DNA of 46,764 nucleotides from Rhizobium nepotum 39/7 (GCF_000949865.1 NZ_JWJH01000023.1:1-46764); one strand, 5' to 3'; numbered from the stretch's first letter, positions 1-9,137 are shown. Notes: generated by a model not told the origin, from the sequence alone. Translations and numbers: made by a program.

Positions 1-18
1 GGCGGGACCTGATCCATT

Positions 19-663
19 TCATCTCCCGCCGCTCCAGGACAGGGCTTCAAAGAGTGTCAGCAGGGCTGCGGCAATCAGCATGAAACCGGCAGCGCGGCCG
101 ATGAAGATCGTGGCGGCAGGCGAGGAAACGAGCCATGCCCGGCTCTTATCCGCCGTCAGCGCCAGCGCGCCATAGACCGTAAACTGCGTAACCGCCACCA
201 TCGCGCCCATCACCAGCCCCTGCATCCAGATCGGACCATAAGCGGGTTTGAGAAATTGCGGATAGATCGCCATCATGAACAGATAGGCTTTCGGATTGGA
301 AAGGCAGGTCAGCACCGCCCGCCAGAACGCCTTTCTGACCGAGGCGCTCGCCTGCGCCTCGTCACCATTGACGATGATCGCGCTGCGCATCAGGCCGATG
401 CCGATCCAGACCATGTAAGCCGCACCTGCGACGAGAAGCGGCAGGAACAGCGACGGCATCCAGGCGGCAAGCATGCCGACGCCGACCGCGCCGTAAAGCG
501 AATGTACGATGCCGCCGGCGCTCATGCCGCTTGCGGCGGAAAGGCCGGTTTTACGGCCGCCGGTCAGCGCGCTTGCCAGCACGAATAGCATATCCATGCC
601 CGGCAGGATGATGATGCCGAACAGGACCAGAAAGAAAAGCCAGAGATTTTCAGCGTAACTCAT
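19..663 (-). CDS. LysE/RhtB family amino-acid or metabolite exporter
   Basis: Inner-membrane exporter of about 214 residues, the usual LysE/RhtB size, with about six hydrophobic segments. Visible family features are a PGMD variant of the N-terminal PGP(D) motif near residue 22 and the SNPKAY motif near residue 128, which sits in the conserved loop before the fourth or fifth helix. The start at 663 (MSYAEN) is preferred over an in-frame ATG ten codons upstream because the protein then begins directly with the first membrane segment. It is divergent from a YafY/WYL regulator starting at 797, which is its likely controller. The substrate cannot be read from the sequence. Family members export basic or neutral amino acids and related compounds. 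Confidence 0.85.
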   Translation of the reverse strand: MSYAENLWLFFLVLFGIIILPGMDMLFVLASALTGGRKTGLSAASGMSAGGIVHSLYGAVGVGMLAAWMPSLFLPLLVAGAAYMVWIGIGLMRSAIIVNGDEAQASASVRKAFWRAVLTCLSNPKAYLFMMAIYPQFLKPAYGPIWMQGLVMGAMVAVTQFTVYGALALTADKSRAWLVSSPAATIFIGRAAGFMLIAAALLTLFEALSWSGGR

Positions 664-796
664 GTCAGTATCTCCCAAGACAGTTTGCGGCACATTCGGG
701 AAAACCTAAGTTTCTCAATGTGTTTTGCTGCTTATAGGAAAAGCCAACTGACAGCGTTGTGTCAGTTGCGTGGTGAAGCAACCCGGAAAAACGGCA

Positions 797-1507
797 ATGC
801 GCAAGGCATCGAGACTGTTCGAGATCATCCAGATCCTGCGGGTGGCGCGCAGGCCGGTCACCGCGCAGACCATCGCCGAGGCACTGGAGGTCACGGTGCG
901 CTCGGTCTATCGCGATATCTCGGCGCTTCAGACCATGCGCGTACCGATCGAAGGGGAGCGCGGCGTCGGTTACATCCTGCGTCCCGGCTTCAACCTGCCG
1001 CCGCTGATGTTTTCCATCGAGGAGACGGAGGCGATCGTGCTGGCGCTCGCCATGGTTGCCCGCACGGGCGATAGCGAATTGCGGCAGGCGGCGAAAAAGG
1101 TCAGCGACAAGATCGCCGCCTCCCTGCCCGAACCCCTGTCGAAAACCTTGTCCGCCAATGCCCTGCATGCCTGGGGCAGCGTTGCACCCTCACCCGCCGG
1201 CATCGATCTTGCCACCGTCAGGCGGGCGGTGCGCGACGAGGAGAGGCTGGACATTACCTATCGCGATGAGGCGGGTGCAGAAACCCGGCGGCAGATCCGG
1301 CCCATTGCCGTGATCTATTATTCGGAAACGACCAATGTCGTCGCCTGGTGCGAATTGCGACAAGCGATCCGCAACTTCCGTTCGGACCGGGTGCTCGTCT
1401 GCGAAACAACGGGCAGTTTTTTCAAGATGGAAGGCGAAAGACTGCGCCAATTGTGGATGAGCGGCTGGCAGAGCAACCAGCCGGCAAGCCCCGCCTCACA
1501 ACCGTAG
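797..1507 (+). CDS. YafY-type HTH/WYL-domain transcriptional regulator
   Basis: DNA-binding regulator of about 236 residues. An N-terminal DeoR-like winged helix (RKASRLFEIIQILR, then a VRSVYRDISAL recognition region) is followed by a WYL ligand-sensing domain (TYRDEAGAETRRQIRPIAV, then an AWCELRQAIRNFRSDRV stretch). The ATG at 797 is preferred over the GTG at 770 because family members begin at MRKASRL. It is divergent from the LysE-type exporter, and the 133 bp between them probably hold both promoters. The 3' end overlaps the convergent phosphoesterase gene by 12 bp. The inducing ligand is unknown. A paralogue lies at 11960-12670. Confidence 0.9.
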   Translation: MRKASRLFEIIQILRVARRPVTAQTIAEALEVTVRSVYRDISALQTMRVPIEGERGVGYILRPGFNLPPLMFSIEETEAIVLALAMVARTGDSELRQAAKKVSDKIAASLPEPLSKTLSANALHAWGSVAPSPAGIDLATVRRAVRDEERLDITYRDEAGAETRRQIRPIAVIYYSETTNVVAWCELRQAIRNFRSDRVLVCETTGSFFKMEGERLRQLWMSGWQSNQPASPASQP

Positions 1508-2341
1508 AACATGATCCGCTTCACGCCCGAAACCGCGTATTGCGATTCGGTCGGCGAAGACATCGGCGATGGCGAAGGTGTTCTGGTCCGGCGTATCCAC
1601 CATGCCCTTGAAATTGACGAAGTGAGTGTTGCCCAGCAGGCCGTAATTACCATCGTGATTATGGCCGCTGAACCATGCGGCAACCGAAGGATGCGCGCCC
1701 AGAAGATCGAGGATGCGCGGCGCATCCCACATATTATGGGCGTTTTCCGGATAGATCGGATAGTGGCAGAGAACGACCACTTTTTCGCCCGCTGCATCCG
1801 CCTTTTGCAGAACGCTCCGCAGCCATTCGAATTGCTCGTCGCTGAGCGACGCGTTCCAGTCCTGCGCATTGATCGCGCCCGCTTCTTGCAGGTGCTTCAG
1901 CCGGTCCTGCGCAAGCGCGTGGCGCGGATCGCCGGGCGGCGGGGCGAAAAGGCTGACTTCGTTACCGTCAAGCACCACGAAACGTATCTCACCGATGGTG
2001 AAATCGTGCCAGGGCGACGCCATGCCGAGGCGGGCATGGATGGTGGACAGGTGTTCGGCGGCAACAGCAAAATCGTGATTTCCCGGCAGCATCACCGAGG
2101 GGTGACGAAGCCTGTCGTAAACACTGAGGATCGCGTCGAAATTTTCAAAGCCACGGTCGATGATGTCGCCGAGCGTCACCACGAAGACCAGTTCCTCGCG
2201 GTTGAAGGCATCGATGGCCTCAGCAAGTTTTTTCGGGCTTTCGGCATAATACCGGCCCATTTCCGGGCGGGGATCGGCATCGGCATATTGGGGATCGGCA
2301 ACGATGCCGAAGGAGAAGAGAGGGCTGGTTTTTTCAGTCAT
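1496..2341 (-). CDS. Metallophosphoesterase, ADP-ribose/CDP-alcohol diphosphatase-like
   Basis: Calcineurin-like phosphoesterase of 281 residues with no signal peptide, so probably cytosolic. The metal-site motifs occur in order: ADPQYAD near residue 15, GDIIDRG near 59, GNHD near 88, CHYPIYPE near 195 and GHNHDG near 226. The DPQYAD and GDIID spacing resembles Mn-dependent ADP-ribose/CDP-alcohol diphosphatases more than cyclic-AMP esterases. The ATG at 2341 is used because the longer in-frame extension upstream is not protein-like and runs into the sodB terminator region. It converges on the YafY gene with a 12 bp overlap. The substrate assignment is an inference. Confidence 0.78.
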   Translation of the reverse strand: MTEKTSPLFSFGIVADPQYADADPRPEMGRYYAESPKKLAEAIDAFNREELVFVVTLGDIIDRGFENFDAILSVYDRLRHPSVMLPGNHDFAVAAEHLSTIHARLGMASPWHDFTIGEIRFVVLDGNEVSLFAPPPGDPRHALAQDRLKHLQEAGAINAQDWNASLSDEQFEWLRSVLQKADAAGEKVVVLCHYPIYPENAHNMWDAPRILDLLGAHPSVAAWFSGHNHDGNYGLLGNTHFVNFKGMVDTPDQNTFAIADVFADRIAIRGFGREADHVLRL

Positions 2342-2411
2342 GATGCGCCGCGATAAACCGGGCTGATGACAGGCTTGTGACAAGCCAGGGCGACACATTG
2401 GAATGTCAGGT

Positions 2412-2449
2412 CCCAAAAGCAGAATACCCGGCCTTGCGGCCGGGTATTC
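2412..2449 (-). terminator. Rho-independent terminator of sodB
   Basis: A perfect 12 bp stem (GAATACCCGGCC with its complement, 2422-2449) closes a 4-base loop. Read on the minus strand it is followed by CTGCTTTTGGG. It lies 23 bp beyond the sodB stop codon. Confidence 0.8.
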
Positions 2450-2471
2450 GAAAAATTTCAGTTCCCAAAAC

Positions 2472-3074
2472 TTACTTGGAAGCCGCTTCGTAACGCTCGA
2501 GGACGTAGTCCCAGTTGATAAGGTTATCAACGAAGGCTTCGAGGTACTTCGGACGCAGGTTGCGGTAATCGATGTAATAGGAATGTTCCCATACGTCGAC
2601 GCCGAGGATCGGTTCTGCGCCATGAACCAGCGGGTTTTCGCCGTTCGGAGTCTTGGAGATTTCGAGCTTGCCGTTCTTGACGGAAACCCATGCCCAGCCG
2701 GAGCCGAACTGTGTGGTGCCGGCAGCGATGAAATCAGCCTTGAACTTGTCGTAACCGCCGAGATCGGAAGCGAATGCCTGTTCCAGCTTGCCCGGCAGCT
2801 TGTTGCCGCCGCCGTCCTTCTTCAGCCACTTCCAGAAATGGACGTGGTTGTAATGCTGGGCCGCATTGTTGAAGAGACCGGCATTGGTGCCAAAGGACTT
2901 CTTCACGACTTCCTCGAGCGAAAGGTCGGAAAGACCGGCTTCCGCTGCCAGCTTGTTGCCGTTGTCGACATATGCCTTGTGGTGCTTGTCGTGATGGAAC
3001 TCGAGCGTCTCGCGCGACATGTAGGGTGCAAGCGCGTCGTAGTCGTATGGGAGTTCAGGAAGTTCGAAGGCCAT
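2472..3074 (-). CDS. sodB: Superoxide dismutase, Fe type
   Basis: Cytosolic superoxide dismutase of 200 residues, the normal length of bacterial Fe/Mn SOD. The four metal ligands are visible: His27 in LEFHHDKHH, His74 in AAQHYNH, and Asp160 and His164 in DVWEHSYYIDY. The AAQHYNH form with Gln73 is typical of Fe-SOD, and Mn-SODs place the equivalent Gln in the C-terminal half. No signal peptide is present. The gene is monocistronic, with a good ribosome site (AAAAGGAGT) before the ATG and a strong terminator behind it. It removes superoxide in the cytoplasm. Its expression could be iron-dependent, but I could not identify a specific operator in the 220 bp upstream. Confidence 0.97.
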   Translation of the reverse strand: MAFELPELPYDYDALAPYMSRETLEFHHDKHHKAYVDNGNKLAAEAGLSDLSLEEVVKKSFGTNAGLFNNAAQHYNHVHFWKWLKKDGGGNKLPGKLEQAFASDLGGYDKFKADFIAAGTTQFGSGWAWVSVKNGKLEISKTPNGENPLVHGAEPILGVDVWEHSYYIDYRNLRPKYLEAFVDNLINWDYVLERYEAASK

Positions 3075-3295
3075 GGTTTTTACTCCTTTTTGCAGCGGGT
3101 TACCGCTCCTAGAAACCGTGTGAGCGGACCATAGGAGCGAAGCTCTGTTTGGGCAACCTGTGAAATATCAAAATGTTCCGCCAAAAGAGAAAATTCCTCC
3201 TGTGGCAGCCGCCACCACATTTGTTTCACAACCCAGGCGTACCGTTTTCCACCCTATCGGTTCGCTTTTTGATGAAATTGCAGGAAGGAAATTCC

Positions 3296-3640
3296 ATGAC
3301 CCGCCCCATGATCCAGCGCGCGCTGCTCCTCGCCGCCTTCTCCTCGCTGGCCCTACCCGCCGCCGCGTCGTCGGACGATGCGTGGAAGGAATTCGTCGCG
3401 GATGTGCAGACGGCGTGCCTCAGCGCCAGCAAAGACATGATCGAGGACGCCAAGGTGGTTGTCGATCCGGTCGGCAGCGAGAATTACGGCCTCGCCATCC
3501 TCACCGGCAAGGCCAAAGGCGCGGATGCGACGATCAGCCATATCTGCGTCTACGACAAGAAAGCCAAGGCCGTCGAACTCGGCAGCGAGCTTGCCGGCGA
3601 TACACTGAAGGTTGAAATTCCCGGCTCCACCAAGCCCTGA
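3296..3640 (+). CDS. Small exported protein of unknown function
   Basis: A 114-residue protein that begins with a clear Sec signal peptide: MTRPMIQR, then a hydrophobic stretch ending in LPAAASS, with likely cleavage near residue 22. The mature part is about 90 residues, acidic, with two cysteines (near the QTAC and HICVYD segments) that could form a disulfide in the periplasm. The start is fixed by an excellent ribosome site (CAGGAAGGAAATTCC before the ATG). An in-frame ATG nine codons upstream (MKLQEGNS) and a longer extension are less likely. I do not recognise the family. It stands alone and converges on the GNAT gene with a 4 bp gap. Confidence 0.75.
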   Translation: MTRPMIQRALLLAAFSSLALPAAASSDDAWKEFVADVQTACLSASKDMIEDAKVVVDPVGSENYGLAILTGKAKGADATISHICVYDKKAKAVELGSELAGDTLKVEIPGSTKP

Positions 3641-3644
3641 AGTC

Positions 3645-4187
3645 TCAATAGCGCGGCGTGGTATCGCCCTCGCCCAGCGCACGCTGCATCAGTACCGTAT
3701 CCAGCCATTGGCCGTGTTTCCAGCCGATCGACTTGAACGTGCCGACATGCTCGAAACCGGCGGCGCGGTGCACGCCGATGGAGGCGGCGTTGGCGCTATC
3801 GCCGATGACCGCAATCATCTGCCGGAAGCCACGCGCGGTCGCGTCCTCGATCAGCGCATCGAGCAGCTTGCGGCCAATCCCCATGCCTTTCATGGCCGGA
3901 TCGACATAAACGGAGTTCTCCACCGCAGCACCATAGGCCGGGCGCGGACGATAGGCCCCGGCATAGGCGTATCCGGCTATCTTTCCGTCGATTTCGGCGA
4001 CGAGATAGGAATACTTGCCCTCCACCAACAGACGGCGGCGCTCAAGCATCGTCTCCACGCCCGGCGGATCGATCTCGAAGCTGGCGCGGCCGTGCAGCAC
4101 GGCGTCCCGGTAAATTTCGGTAATGGCTGGAATATCCGCTTCCTCGCAAGGGCGGATGATAAGGCTTGAAACTGTGGGAAGGGTCAT
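3645..4187 (-). CDS. GNAT N-acetyltransferase, phosphinothricin-acetyltransferase type
   Basis: Acetyl-CoA-dependent N-acetyltransferase of 180 residues. The order of features matches the PAT/YncA branch of GNAT: IRPCEEADIPAITEIYRDAV at the N terminus, the FEIDPP segment, GYAYAGAYRPRPAY, the acetyl-CoA loop VDPAMKGMGIGRKLL near residue 97, and the C-terminal GFEHVGTFKSIGWKHGQWLD block. Such enzymes acetylate methionine derivatives, phosphinothricin or similar small amines. The start has a fair ribosome site (AGGACAAGAG). It is divergent from a LysR regulator at 4283, which suggests regulation by that protein. Confidence 0.9.
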   Translation of the reverse strand: MTLPTVSSLIIRPCEEADIPAITEIYRDAVLHGRASFEIDPPGVETMLERRRLLVEGKYSYLVAEIDGKIAGYAYAGAYRPRPAYGAAVENSVYVDPAMKGMGIGRKLLDALIEDATARGFRQMIAVIGDSANAASIGVHRAAGFEHVGTFKSIGWKHGQWLDTVLMQRALGEGDTTPRY

Positions 4188-4255
4188 TCTCTTGTCCTGT
4201 GGTCATTCACGGCATCATTGTGCATTGCGGCTCAATCAAAATAAAGATTATCTAT

Positions 4256-4272
4256 CTTATACAAACGATAAG
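4256..4272. promoter_or_regulatory. Candidate LysR-type operator between GNAT and LysR genes
   Basis: Inverted repeat CTTAT-N7-ATAAG, matching the T-N11-A pattern of LysR-type binding sites. It ends 11 bp before the LysR start codon, in the only AT-rich part of the shared intergenic region. Function is inferred from position and symmetry. Confidence 0.4.
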
Positions 4273-4282
4273 GTTTTCTTTG

Positions 4283-5209
4283 ATGATGGACCTCGATCTG
4301 CGGCAGGTGCGCAGCTTCATGGATGTAGCCGATCTCGGCAGTTTTTCCGCCGCCGCCGACAAGGCGGGGCTGACGCAGCCGGCCATCAGCCTGCATATCC
4401 GGCTTCTCGAAAAGCAGCTCGGCGTGCGGTTGATCGAACGGGTCGGCAGGCGCGCGCAACCGACGGCGGCGGGTCGGGATTTTCTCATCCATGCTAGACG
4501 AATTGCGGAAGAAGTGGCGCATGCCATCGACACCGTAGCGCCACATCGCAGCGGGGTGACCGGACGCCTGCGTATCGGCACAGGCGCCACCGCCTGCATC
4601 TATCTGCTGCCGCCGGTGCTGGGCAAAATCCGCCAGGCGATGCCGGGTATCGAAATCGTCGTGCAGACCGGCAATACCCACGATATACTGAGGCTTCTGG
4701 AGGCCAATACGATCGACGCAGCGGTGGTGGCCCTGCCCGCCAGCGGCCGCAGCCTCGATATCAGCAATATCCATCTCGACGAACTGGTCGCGGTTTTCCC
4801 GCGTGGCTCCGTTCCTGACGCAACGGTGCTGAACGCGGAGACACTTTCGACACAGCCCCTGCTGCTCTACGAGGGCGGCAATACCCGCAAACTCGTGGAT
4901 CAATGGTTTTCAGCCAGCGGACGCACCGTGCAGCCCGCCATGGAGCTGGGCAGCGTCGAGGCCATCAAGAAACTGGCGGGTGCTGGCCTTGGCCTTGCCA
5001 TCGTGCCGCGCATGGCGATGGAGCATGAGAGCGCGGCCTCGGGGCTTGAATGGCGCTCGCTCGAACCGCCGCTCGAACGGCGGATAGCCCTTGCGCTCAG
5101 GCGCGACAAGCACATGACCGCGCCGCTGCGGGCGCTCGCCGCTGCATTGCCGAACCTGCAGAAACGACGAGGCCCGCGTCGATTGATGACGCGGGCTTCG
5201 GTCTGTTGA
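4283..5209 (+). CDS. LysR-family transcriptional regulator
   Basis: Regulator of about 308 residues. The N-terminal winged helix reads LDLRQVRSFMDVADLGSFSAAADKAGLTQPAIS, and is followed by the linker helix and a periplasmic-binding-like effector domain (RLRIGTGATACIYLLPPVL and onward, ending near GAGLGLAIVPRMAM). The start is set at 4283, a tandem ATG-ATG, because that places the HTH at residues 20-40 as in most LysR proteins. An upstream in-frame extension reads as non-coding. It is divergent from the GNAT acetyltransferase, its probable target. The effector is unknown. Confidence 0.9.
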   Translation: MMDLDLRQVRSFMDVADLGSFSAAADKAGLTQPAISLHIRLLEKQLGVRLIERVGRRAQPTAAGRDFLIHARRIAEEVAHAIDTVAPHRSGVTGRLRIGTGATACIYLLPPVLGKIRQAMPGIEIVVQTGNTHDILRLLEANTIDAAVVALPASGRSLDISNIHLDELVAVFPRGSVPDATVLNAETLSTQPLLLYEGGNTRKLVDQWFSASGRTVQPAMELGSVEAIKKLAGAGLGLAIVPRMAMEHESAASGLEWRSLEPPLERRIALALRRDKHMTAPLRALAAALPNLQKRRGPRRLMTRASVC

Positions 5210-5228
5210 TGAGTGCGACTTTTTTTTC

Positions 5229-5342
5229 CGTCATGCCGGACTAGATCCGGCATCCAGCCACGGCGCGTCTGCGCCGTGAGATGATTCCTACGCGATCAAG
5301 GACTTGATCGCGCTAGACCCCGGATCTAGTCCGGGTGACGGA
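5229..5342. repeat. Palindromic intergenic repeat element, type A copy 1
   Basis: About 114 bp of nested inverted repeats. The outer arms are CGTCATGCCGGACTAGATCCGG and its partner near CCGGATCTAGTCCGGGTGACG. The inner hairpins are GGCGCGTCTGCGCC and CGCGATCAAG-GACTTGATCGCG. The architecture (outer stem, ATCCAGCC box, inner GC hairpin) recurs at 11371-11490 with different stem sequences. It lies between the LysR gene and the glycosyltransferase. It resembles the RIME-like mosaic repeats of Rhizobiaceae. No coding potential. Confidence 0.75.
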
Positions 5343-5429
5343 GCCTGGTAGCAAGAACTCCACCAGCACGTCCGGTCGGACGAACAGCAGGCCAACGCTA
5401 AGGGGCGGATCCAATTGCGATTACCAGCG

Positions 5430-6410
5430 TTAAGTTAGATTCTTGAAAGATTTTTCGTAGCTCGTCAAAAGCCAGCGTCTAATCCACGATCTCCAGAAAA
5501 AAACGCGCGTGCGTAGTACGCTCTTTTGCCACTCGCTGGCCAATATGCCTCTTTTGGCGGGGGTAATGCGAAAGCGATATCGGGAGATGAGGGGATGACG
5601 AATGTCAAATTCGTCATACGCGGCTGCGTATCGAGCGGCTGGACCAAAATCGACAAGCCAAGGTTTATATGGGCCAGTGAAATGTACGATAGCCGGCCGC
5701 CGACTGACTGGTGCTCTTAAAACATCGTATGATCCATGAAAATTGTACCCAGGCCAAAGAAACTCCACTTTCCCCCGGCTAACTGCATTTAGTGCACTTT
5801 GATCATGTTGCCGGCATAACCTTGAATGTTGGAAAAAAAAGCGGAGTGCATCCTGTCCTATCTGGGCAAGACTTTCACGCCGAAGTGCCAGCACTCCCGC
5901 GTTGAAATAGTCGTCTACGCTTGTCCCAATAGTGCCCACATATGCCCTATCCGCTCTTGCGCCAGGTCCATTCTCAAAACGTGAAAGCCATAGCCCTCCT
6001 CGTCCCGCAGCGATTTTTCCTGGCGGAACGTCTTTGATCAGGAGACCACGAACATCGCCCAATATTTGCGTATCGCCATCGATATAAACAATGTGTTCGT
6101 ACTGGGTAGGAATGTGTTCATACAGGACCAAACGGCCAAGAGTTGCAGCGGCTACGTGGTCTTTCTTGAAATAAACATCGTCGGGAAAGGCAAACTGCGC
6201 ATCGCTCAAGCCAAATATGCGGAATTCCGGAAACTCCTGTCGGACGACCTCCATAGTGTCGGCATCGACATTAATCAGGTATATAAGAATATCGCAAAAA
6301 TTATCCGAAGCATTCTGCTCCAATTGCGAAGCTGAAACCAAAGTCGGGTACAAAAATCCTGCATCCGATACATAGATCGCTGCTCGTTTTCGCTCACTCA
6401 ATTGAACCAT
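5430..6410 (-). CDS. Glycosyltransferase family 8-like protein
   Basis: Predicted sugar transferase of 326 residues. The N-terminal nucleotide-sugar fold begins AAIYVSDAGFLYPTLVSASQL. The metal-binding DxD motif is YIDGDTQIL (residues 111-113), followed by the FNAGVLALRR segment and DQSALNAVSRGKV. The C-terminal HFTGPYKPW matches the HxxGxxKPW motif of GT8. It lacks membrane segments and ends in a basic tail rich in Arg and Trp, which could attach to the membrane. Base composition is clearly lower in GC than its neighbours, with frequent A/T third positions, and AT-rich DNA lies upstream, which suggests transfer. Acceptor and product (lipopolysaccharide or exopolysaccharide) are unknown. Confidence 0.82.
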   Translation of the reverse strand: MVQLSERKRAAIYVSDAGFLYPTLVSASQLEQNASDNFCDILIYLINVDADTMEVVRQEFPEFRIFGLSDAQFAFPDDVYFKKDHVAAATLGRLVLYEHIPTQYEHIVYIDGDTQILGDVRGLLIKDVPPGKIAAGRGGLWLSRFENGPGARADRAYVGTIGTSVDDYFNAGVLALRRESLAQIGQDALRFFFQHSRLCRQHDQSALNAVSRGKVEFLWPGYNFHGSYDVLRAPVSRRPAIVHFTGPYKPWLVDFGPAARYAAAYDEFDIRHPLISRYRFRITPAKRGILASEWQKSVLRTRVFFWRSWIRRWLLTSYEKSFKNLT

Positions 6411-6776
6411 CCAGAATTTCTATAAATAATAAATACGAAATATAGATCAATAAAAACATATCAATATGACGAATTCATAAATATTTATATTCATAATTCA
6501 GTTTTCTTACATTAATATCTAAGTCAAAAACACTTAAAACCTATACTCCCCTTCATCGATCTCCATCAATTGCTACACGACGAGTTCACGGGGTCTTTCC
6601 CGGTAGCGAAATGCGGAGTTTCTGGGTTTCATGTGAGGCCAGCGTCTGCTTGGCGACGATGAGATGCGGACGAAAGAGCCAAATCCTGTTCAATTCAGAA
6701 TTCAGCCCTTAGATCGTTCCATCCTACGAAGCGTCTAACTTTTAGGGACTTCAATTGAGAGGACTATCCGCCGCTC
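6411..6776. other. 366 bp intergenic region, AT-rich in its first third
   Basis: Positions 6411-6540 are strongly AT-rich and probably carry the promoter of the glycosyltransferase. I found no clear hairpin terminator. On the minus strand, 6586-6705 reads as a short, protein-like stretch of about 38 codons that ends in TGA and could be the tail of a decayed gene. Nothing else is recognisable. Confidence 0.5.
6586..6705 (-). pseudogene. Possible remnant of a gene 3' end
   Basis: An open minus-strand stretch bounded upstream by TAA reads ELNRIWLFRPHLIVAKQTL and continues for about 20 residues to SLPGKTP and a TGA stop. Codon use looks like the surrounding genes rather than random DNA. There is no ATG and no ribosome site, so it is more likely a fragment than a gene. 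I do not recognise the parent family. Confidence 0.25.
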
Positions 6777-9137
6777 TCAAAACTCCGTCCAGTCGTCACC
6801 CTTCACGGCCAGCACCGCATTGCCGCGCCAGGTGGCGACCGGGCGGGACTTGGACGGTGGGGTGACAGATGCGGCCGGAGTACGCGCCGGGCTTGCGGCC
6901 CGCTGCATATGCCTTGCCGTCTCCCGCAATGCCGAGGCCTGCTGACCGAGCTGGAATTGCGCGAGAAGGGCGTGCAGATTGGCGCATTCCTGTGCAAGGC
7001 CCGCACCGGCCGCATTCATTTCCTCAACCATCGCGGCGTTCTGCTGCGTGGCCTGATCCATGTGGTTGACGGCGGTGTTGACTTCAGAAAGACCGGCGGA
7101 CTGTTCCTGCGCCGCAGTGGCTATGGCGTCCATATGGGTGTTGACGGAAAGCACCAGCTGCTCGATCTCGGAAAGCCCGACGCCGGTGTCGGCGACCAGC
7201 TTCACGCCCTCACCCACCGCAACGGCTGAGGTGTTGATGAGCTGCTTGATTTCCTTGGCCGCATTGGCGGAACGCTGAGCCAGTTCGCGCACTTCCTGCG
7301 CAACGACAGCGAAGCCCTTGCCCGCATCGCCCGCCCGCGCCGCCTCGACGCCCGCATTCAGGGCCAGAAGGTTGGTCTGGAAGGCGATTTCGTCGATGAC
7401 GCCGATGATCTGGCCGATCTGGCGCGAGGAATGCTCGATGCGTTCCATGGCGGAAACGGCATCGCGCACCACCCTGCCGGAAAGATCGGCCTTTGCCCTC
7501 GCCTCACGCACCGTGTCGCGCGCCTCGCCCGCCCGCTTGGAGGTGGCGGAAACATTGGCGGTAATCTCTTCCAGCGCGGCGGCTGTCTCTTCCAGAGAGG
7601 CTGCCTGCTGCTCGGTGCGGCGGGAAAGATCGTCGGATGCCGACGACACCTCGTGCGCGCCGCCATTCACCGTCTGCACGGACTGGCCGACACTCGCGAG
7701 CGCCTCACGCAGCTGATGCACGGAGCTGTTGAAATCGTGACGCAGCGCCTCGAATTGCGGGGCGAACGGCGTGGCGATCTCGCAGACCATGTCGCCGGAG
7801 GCGAGACGGCGAAGACCACCGGCCAGCGAACCCGTGGCCTGATTGAGCCGCTCGTCGGCCTCGGCCTCGGCGCGCTGCTGCAACTCGATACGGTCCCGCT
7901 CGGCCCGCTCGCGGTTGGCGACGGCGTCCGCCTCCAGCTGCTTGTTGCGGATTGCCGCCTCGCGGAAGATTTCCACGGCGCGGGCCATCTCGCCGATCTC
8001 GTCGGAGCGCTTTGCGCCGGCGACATCGATTGCGAGATTACCGCCCGAAAGCTCCATCATCGCATTGGTCAGGCGGCTGATCGGCCGGGTGACACGGCCG
8101 ACGATGACAGCGAGCGAGAGGATGCAGAGCGCCAGCGTGGCGATGAAGACGGCGAGATAGATCATCGCACCGATGAAGGCGCCCTGCTTTGCCTTTGCGG
8201 CGTTGGCATCGAGCACATCCATGGCGGCGGAGGCGATTTTCGCGATCGTGCCGAGATTTTCGGTAACGGTGGTGCGCCAGCTATCCATGGTGAAGGCAGG
8301 CGTGCGACCGTTCGTCAGGTCGTCAATGAGCTTGGCGCGCTGGGTGCTGAAATCGCCCTTGAAATAGGTCTTGTCCGCAGTGGCGTAGATGTCCTTCAGC
8401 GATTGCGGCGTCGATTCATGCGCGACCAGATCGCCGGTCGCCTTCCACGCGAAAGCCGCACCGGCATCATAGGCGCCAAGCTGCTGCATTTCCTGCGCCG
8501 TCAATGGCCGGTTCTGCGCGACGGCAGCGTTGAGAATGACGGTCGCACTGCCGCCAAGCGCGCGAGCGGACCAGCCATAGGAGCGCAGCTGGATCAAACC
8601 AGTCTGGCCCTGATCGAGAGAGCGGACAGTGCCTTCAAGCGCCGTCGAACCGGCCTCGAGCGAGGCGAGGAAATCGCCGCCGAGCGTCATGACCGTCTTA
8701 TCGAGCCCACCTTCGCGCCGGTCGAGCGGCTGCGAGATATTGGCGTCAACCTTCTTTCGCAGCTCGACGAACTGCGCGTAGACATCTTTCACACGCTTGA
8801 GCGGCGCTTGCAGCTGCGCGTCTTCCAGCGACAGGGATTGTTCGAGGAATGCCGTCATGGCGGCGTCCACCCTCTGGCGCGCCGCCTGCACGCTGGCGAT
8901 GCTGCCTGCCGATTTCGAGGGATCGAGTGTAAGAGCCGTGGCGCTGTCGCCGCGTTCACTGCGGAAATTCAACAGCGCATTGAAAAGAAGCTTGTCGAGC
9001 GAAACGAGTTGGGCGACCTCTGAAAAGGTGCCTGCGCGATTGGCCGATCGCCACAATTCGTTGCCGACCAAACCGGCCAGTGCAAGGCTGATAGTCAGGA
9101 AAAATCCAATAAGTACATTGCGAATGCTGAAAGACAT
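6777..9137 (-). CDS. Methyl-accepting chemotaxis protein
   Basis: Chemoreceptor of 786 residues. Domains in order: N-terminal membrane anchor (7-29), a long helical periplasmic sensor of about 270 residues, second membrane segment near 310-335, a HAMP domain beginning [19 protein letters not shown], a second HAMP-like stretch around [17 protein letters not shown], and the signalling hairpin with [24 protein letters not shown]. The C terminus ends DDWTEF, which fits the xWxxF pentapeptide that tethers CheR methyltransferase. It should methylate and adapt like a full-length receptor. The ligand is unknown. The start has a GAGGG ribosome site. It is monocistronic and not linked to a che operon in this window. 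Confidence 0.95.
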   Translation of the reverse strand: MSFSIRNVLIGFFLTISLALAGLVGNELWRSANRAGTFSEVAQLVSLDKLLFNALLNFRSERGDSATALTLDPSKSAGSIASVQAARQRVDAAMTAFLEQSLSLEDAQLQAPLKRVKDVYAQFVELRKKVDANISQPLDRREGGLDKTVMTLGGDFLASLEAGSTALEGTVRSLDQGQTGLIQLRSYGWSARALGGSATVILNAAVAQNRPLTAQEMQQLGAYDAGAAFAWKATGDLVAHESTPQSLKDIYATADKTYFKGDFSTQRAKLIDDLTNGRTPAFTMDSWRTTVTENLGTIAKIASAAMDVLDANAAKAKQGAFIGAMIYLAVFIATLALCILSLAVIVGRVTRPISRLTNAMMELSGGNLAIDVAGAKRSDEIGEMARAVEIFREAAIRNKQLEADAVANRERAERDRIELQQRAEAEADERLNQATGSLAGGLRRLASGDMVCEIATPFAPQFEALRHDFNSSVHQLREALASVGQSVQTVNGGAHEVSSASDDLSRRTEQQAASLEETAAALEEITANVSATSKRAGEARDTVREARAKADLSGRVVRDAVSAMERIEHSSRQIGQIIGVIDEIAFQTNLLALNAGVEAARAGDAGKGFAVVAQEVRELAQRSANAAKEIKQLINTSAVAVGEGVKLVADTGVGLSEIEQLVLSVNTHMDAIATAAQEQSAGLSEVNTAVNHMDQATQQNAAMVEEMNAAGAGLAQECANLHALLAQFQLGQQASALRETARHMQRAASPARTPAASVTPPSKSRPVATWRGNAVLAVKGDDWTEF

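Noticed and set aside
770..797. GTG at 770 as start of the first YafY regulator
   Set aside because: The family begins at the ATG at 797 and the nine extra residues have no counterpart in the paralogue.
1496..2341. PdeM-type partner of the DNA ligase cassette
   Set aside because: The phosphoesterase is 31 kb from the ligase, and its DPQYAD and GDIID motifs fit the ADP-ribose/CDP-alcohol group better.
5172..5196. GCCCGCGTC/GACGCGGGC hairpin at the LysR 3' end as a terminator
   Set aside because: The stem lies within the coding sequence and the T-run comes over 20 bases later, so a standard intrinsic terminator is unlikely.
7431..9023. A 530-codon open frame on the plus strand inside the chemoreceptor gene
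   Set aside because: Antisense shadow of a GC-rich coding region. The minus strand has complete MCP domains and a ribosome site.
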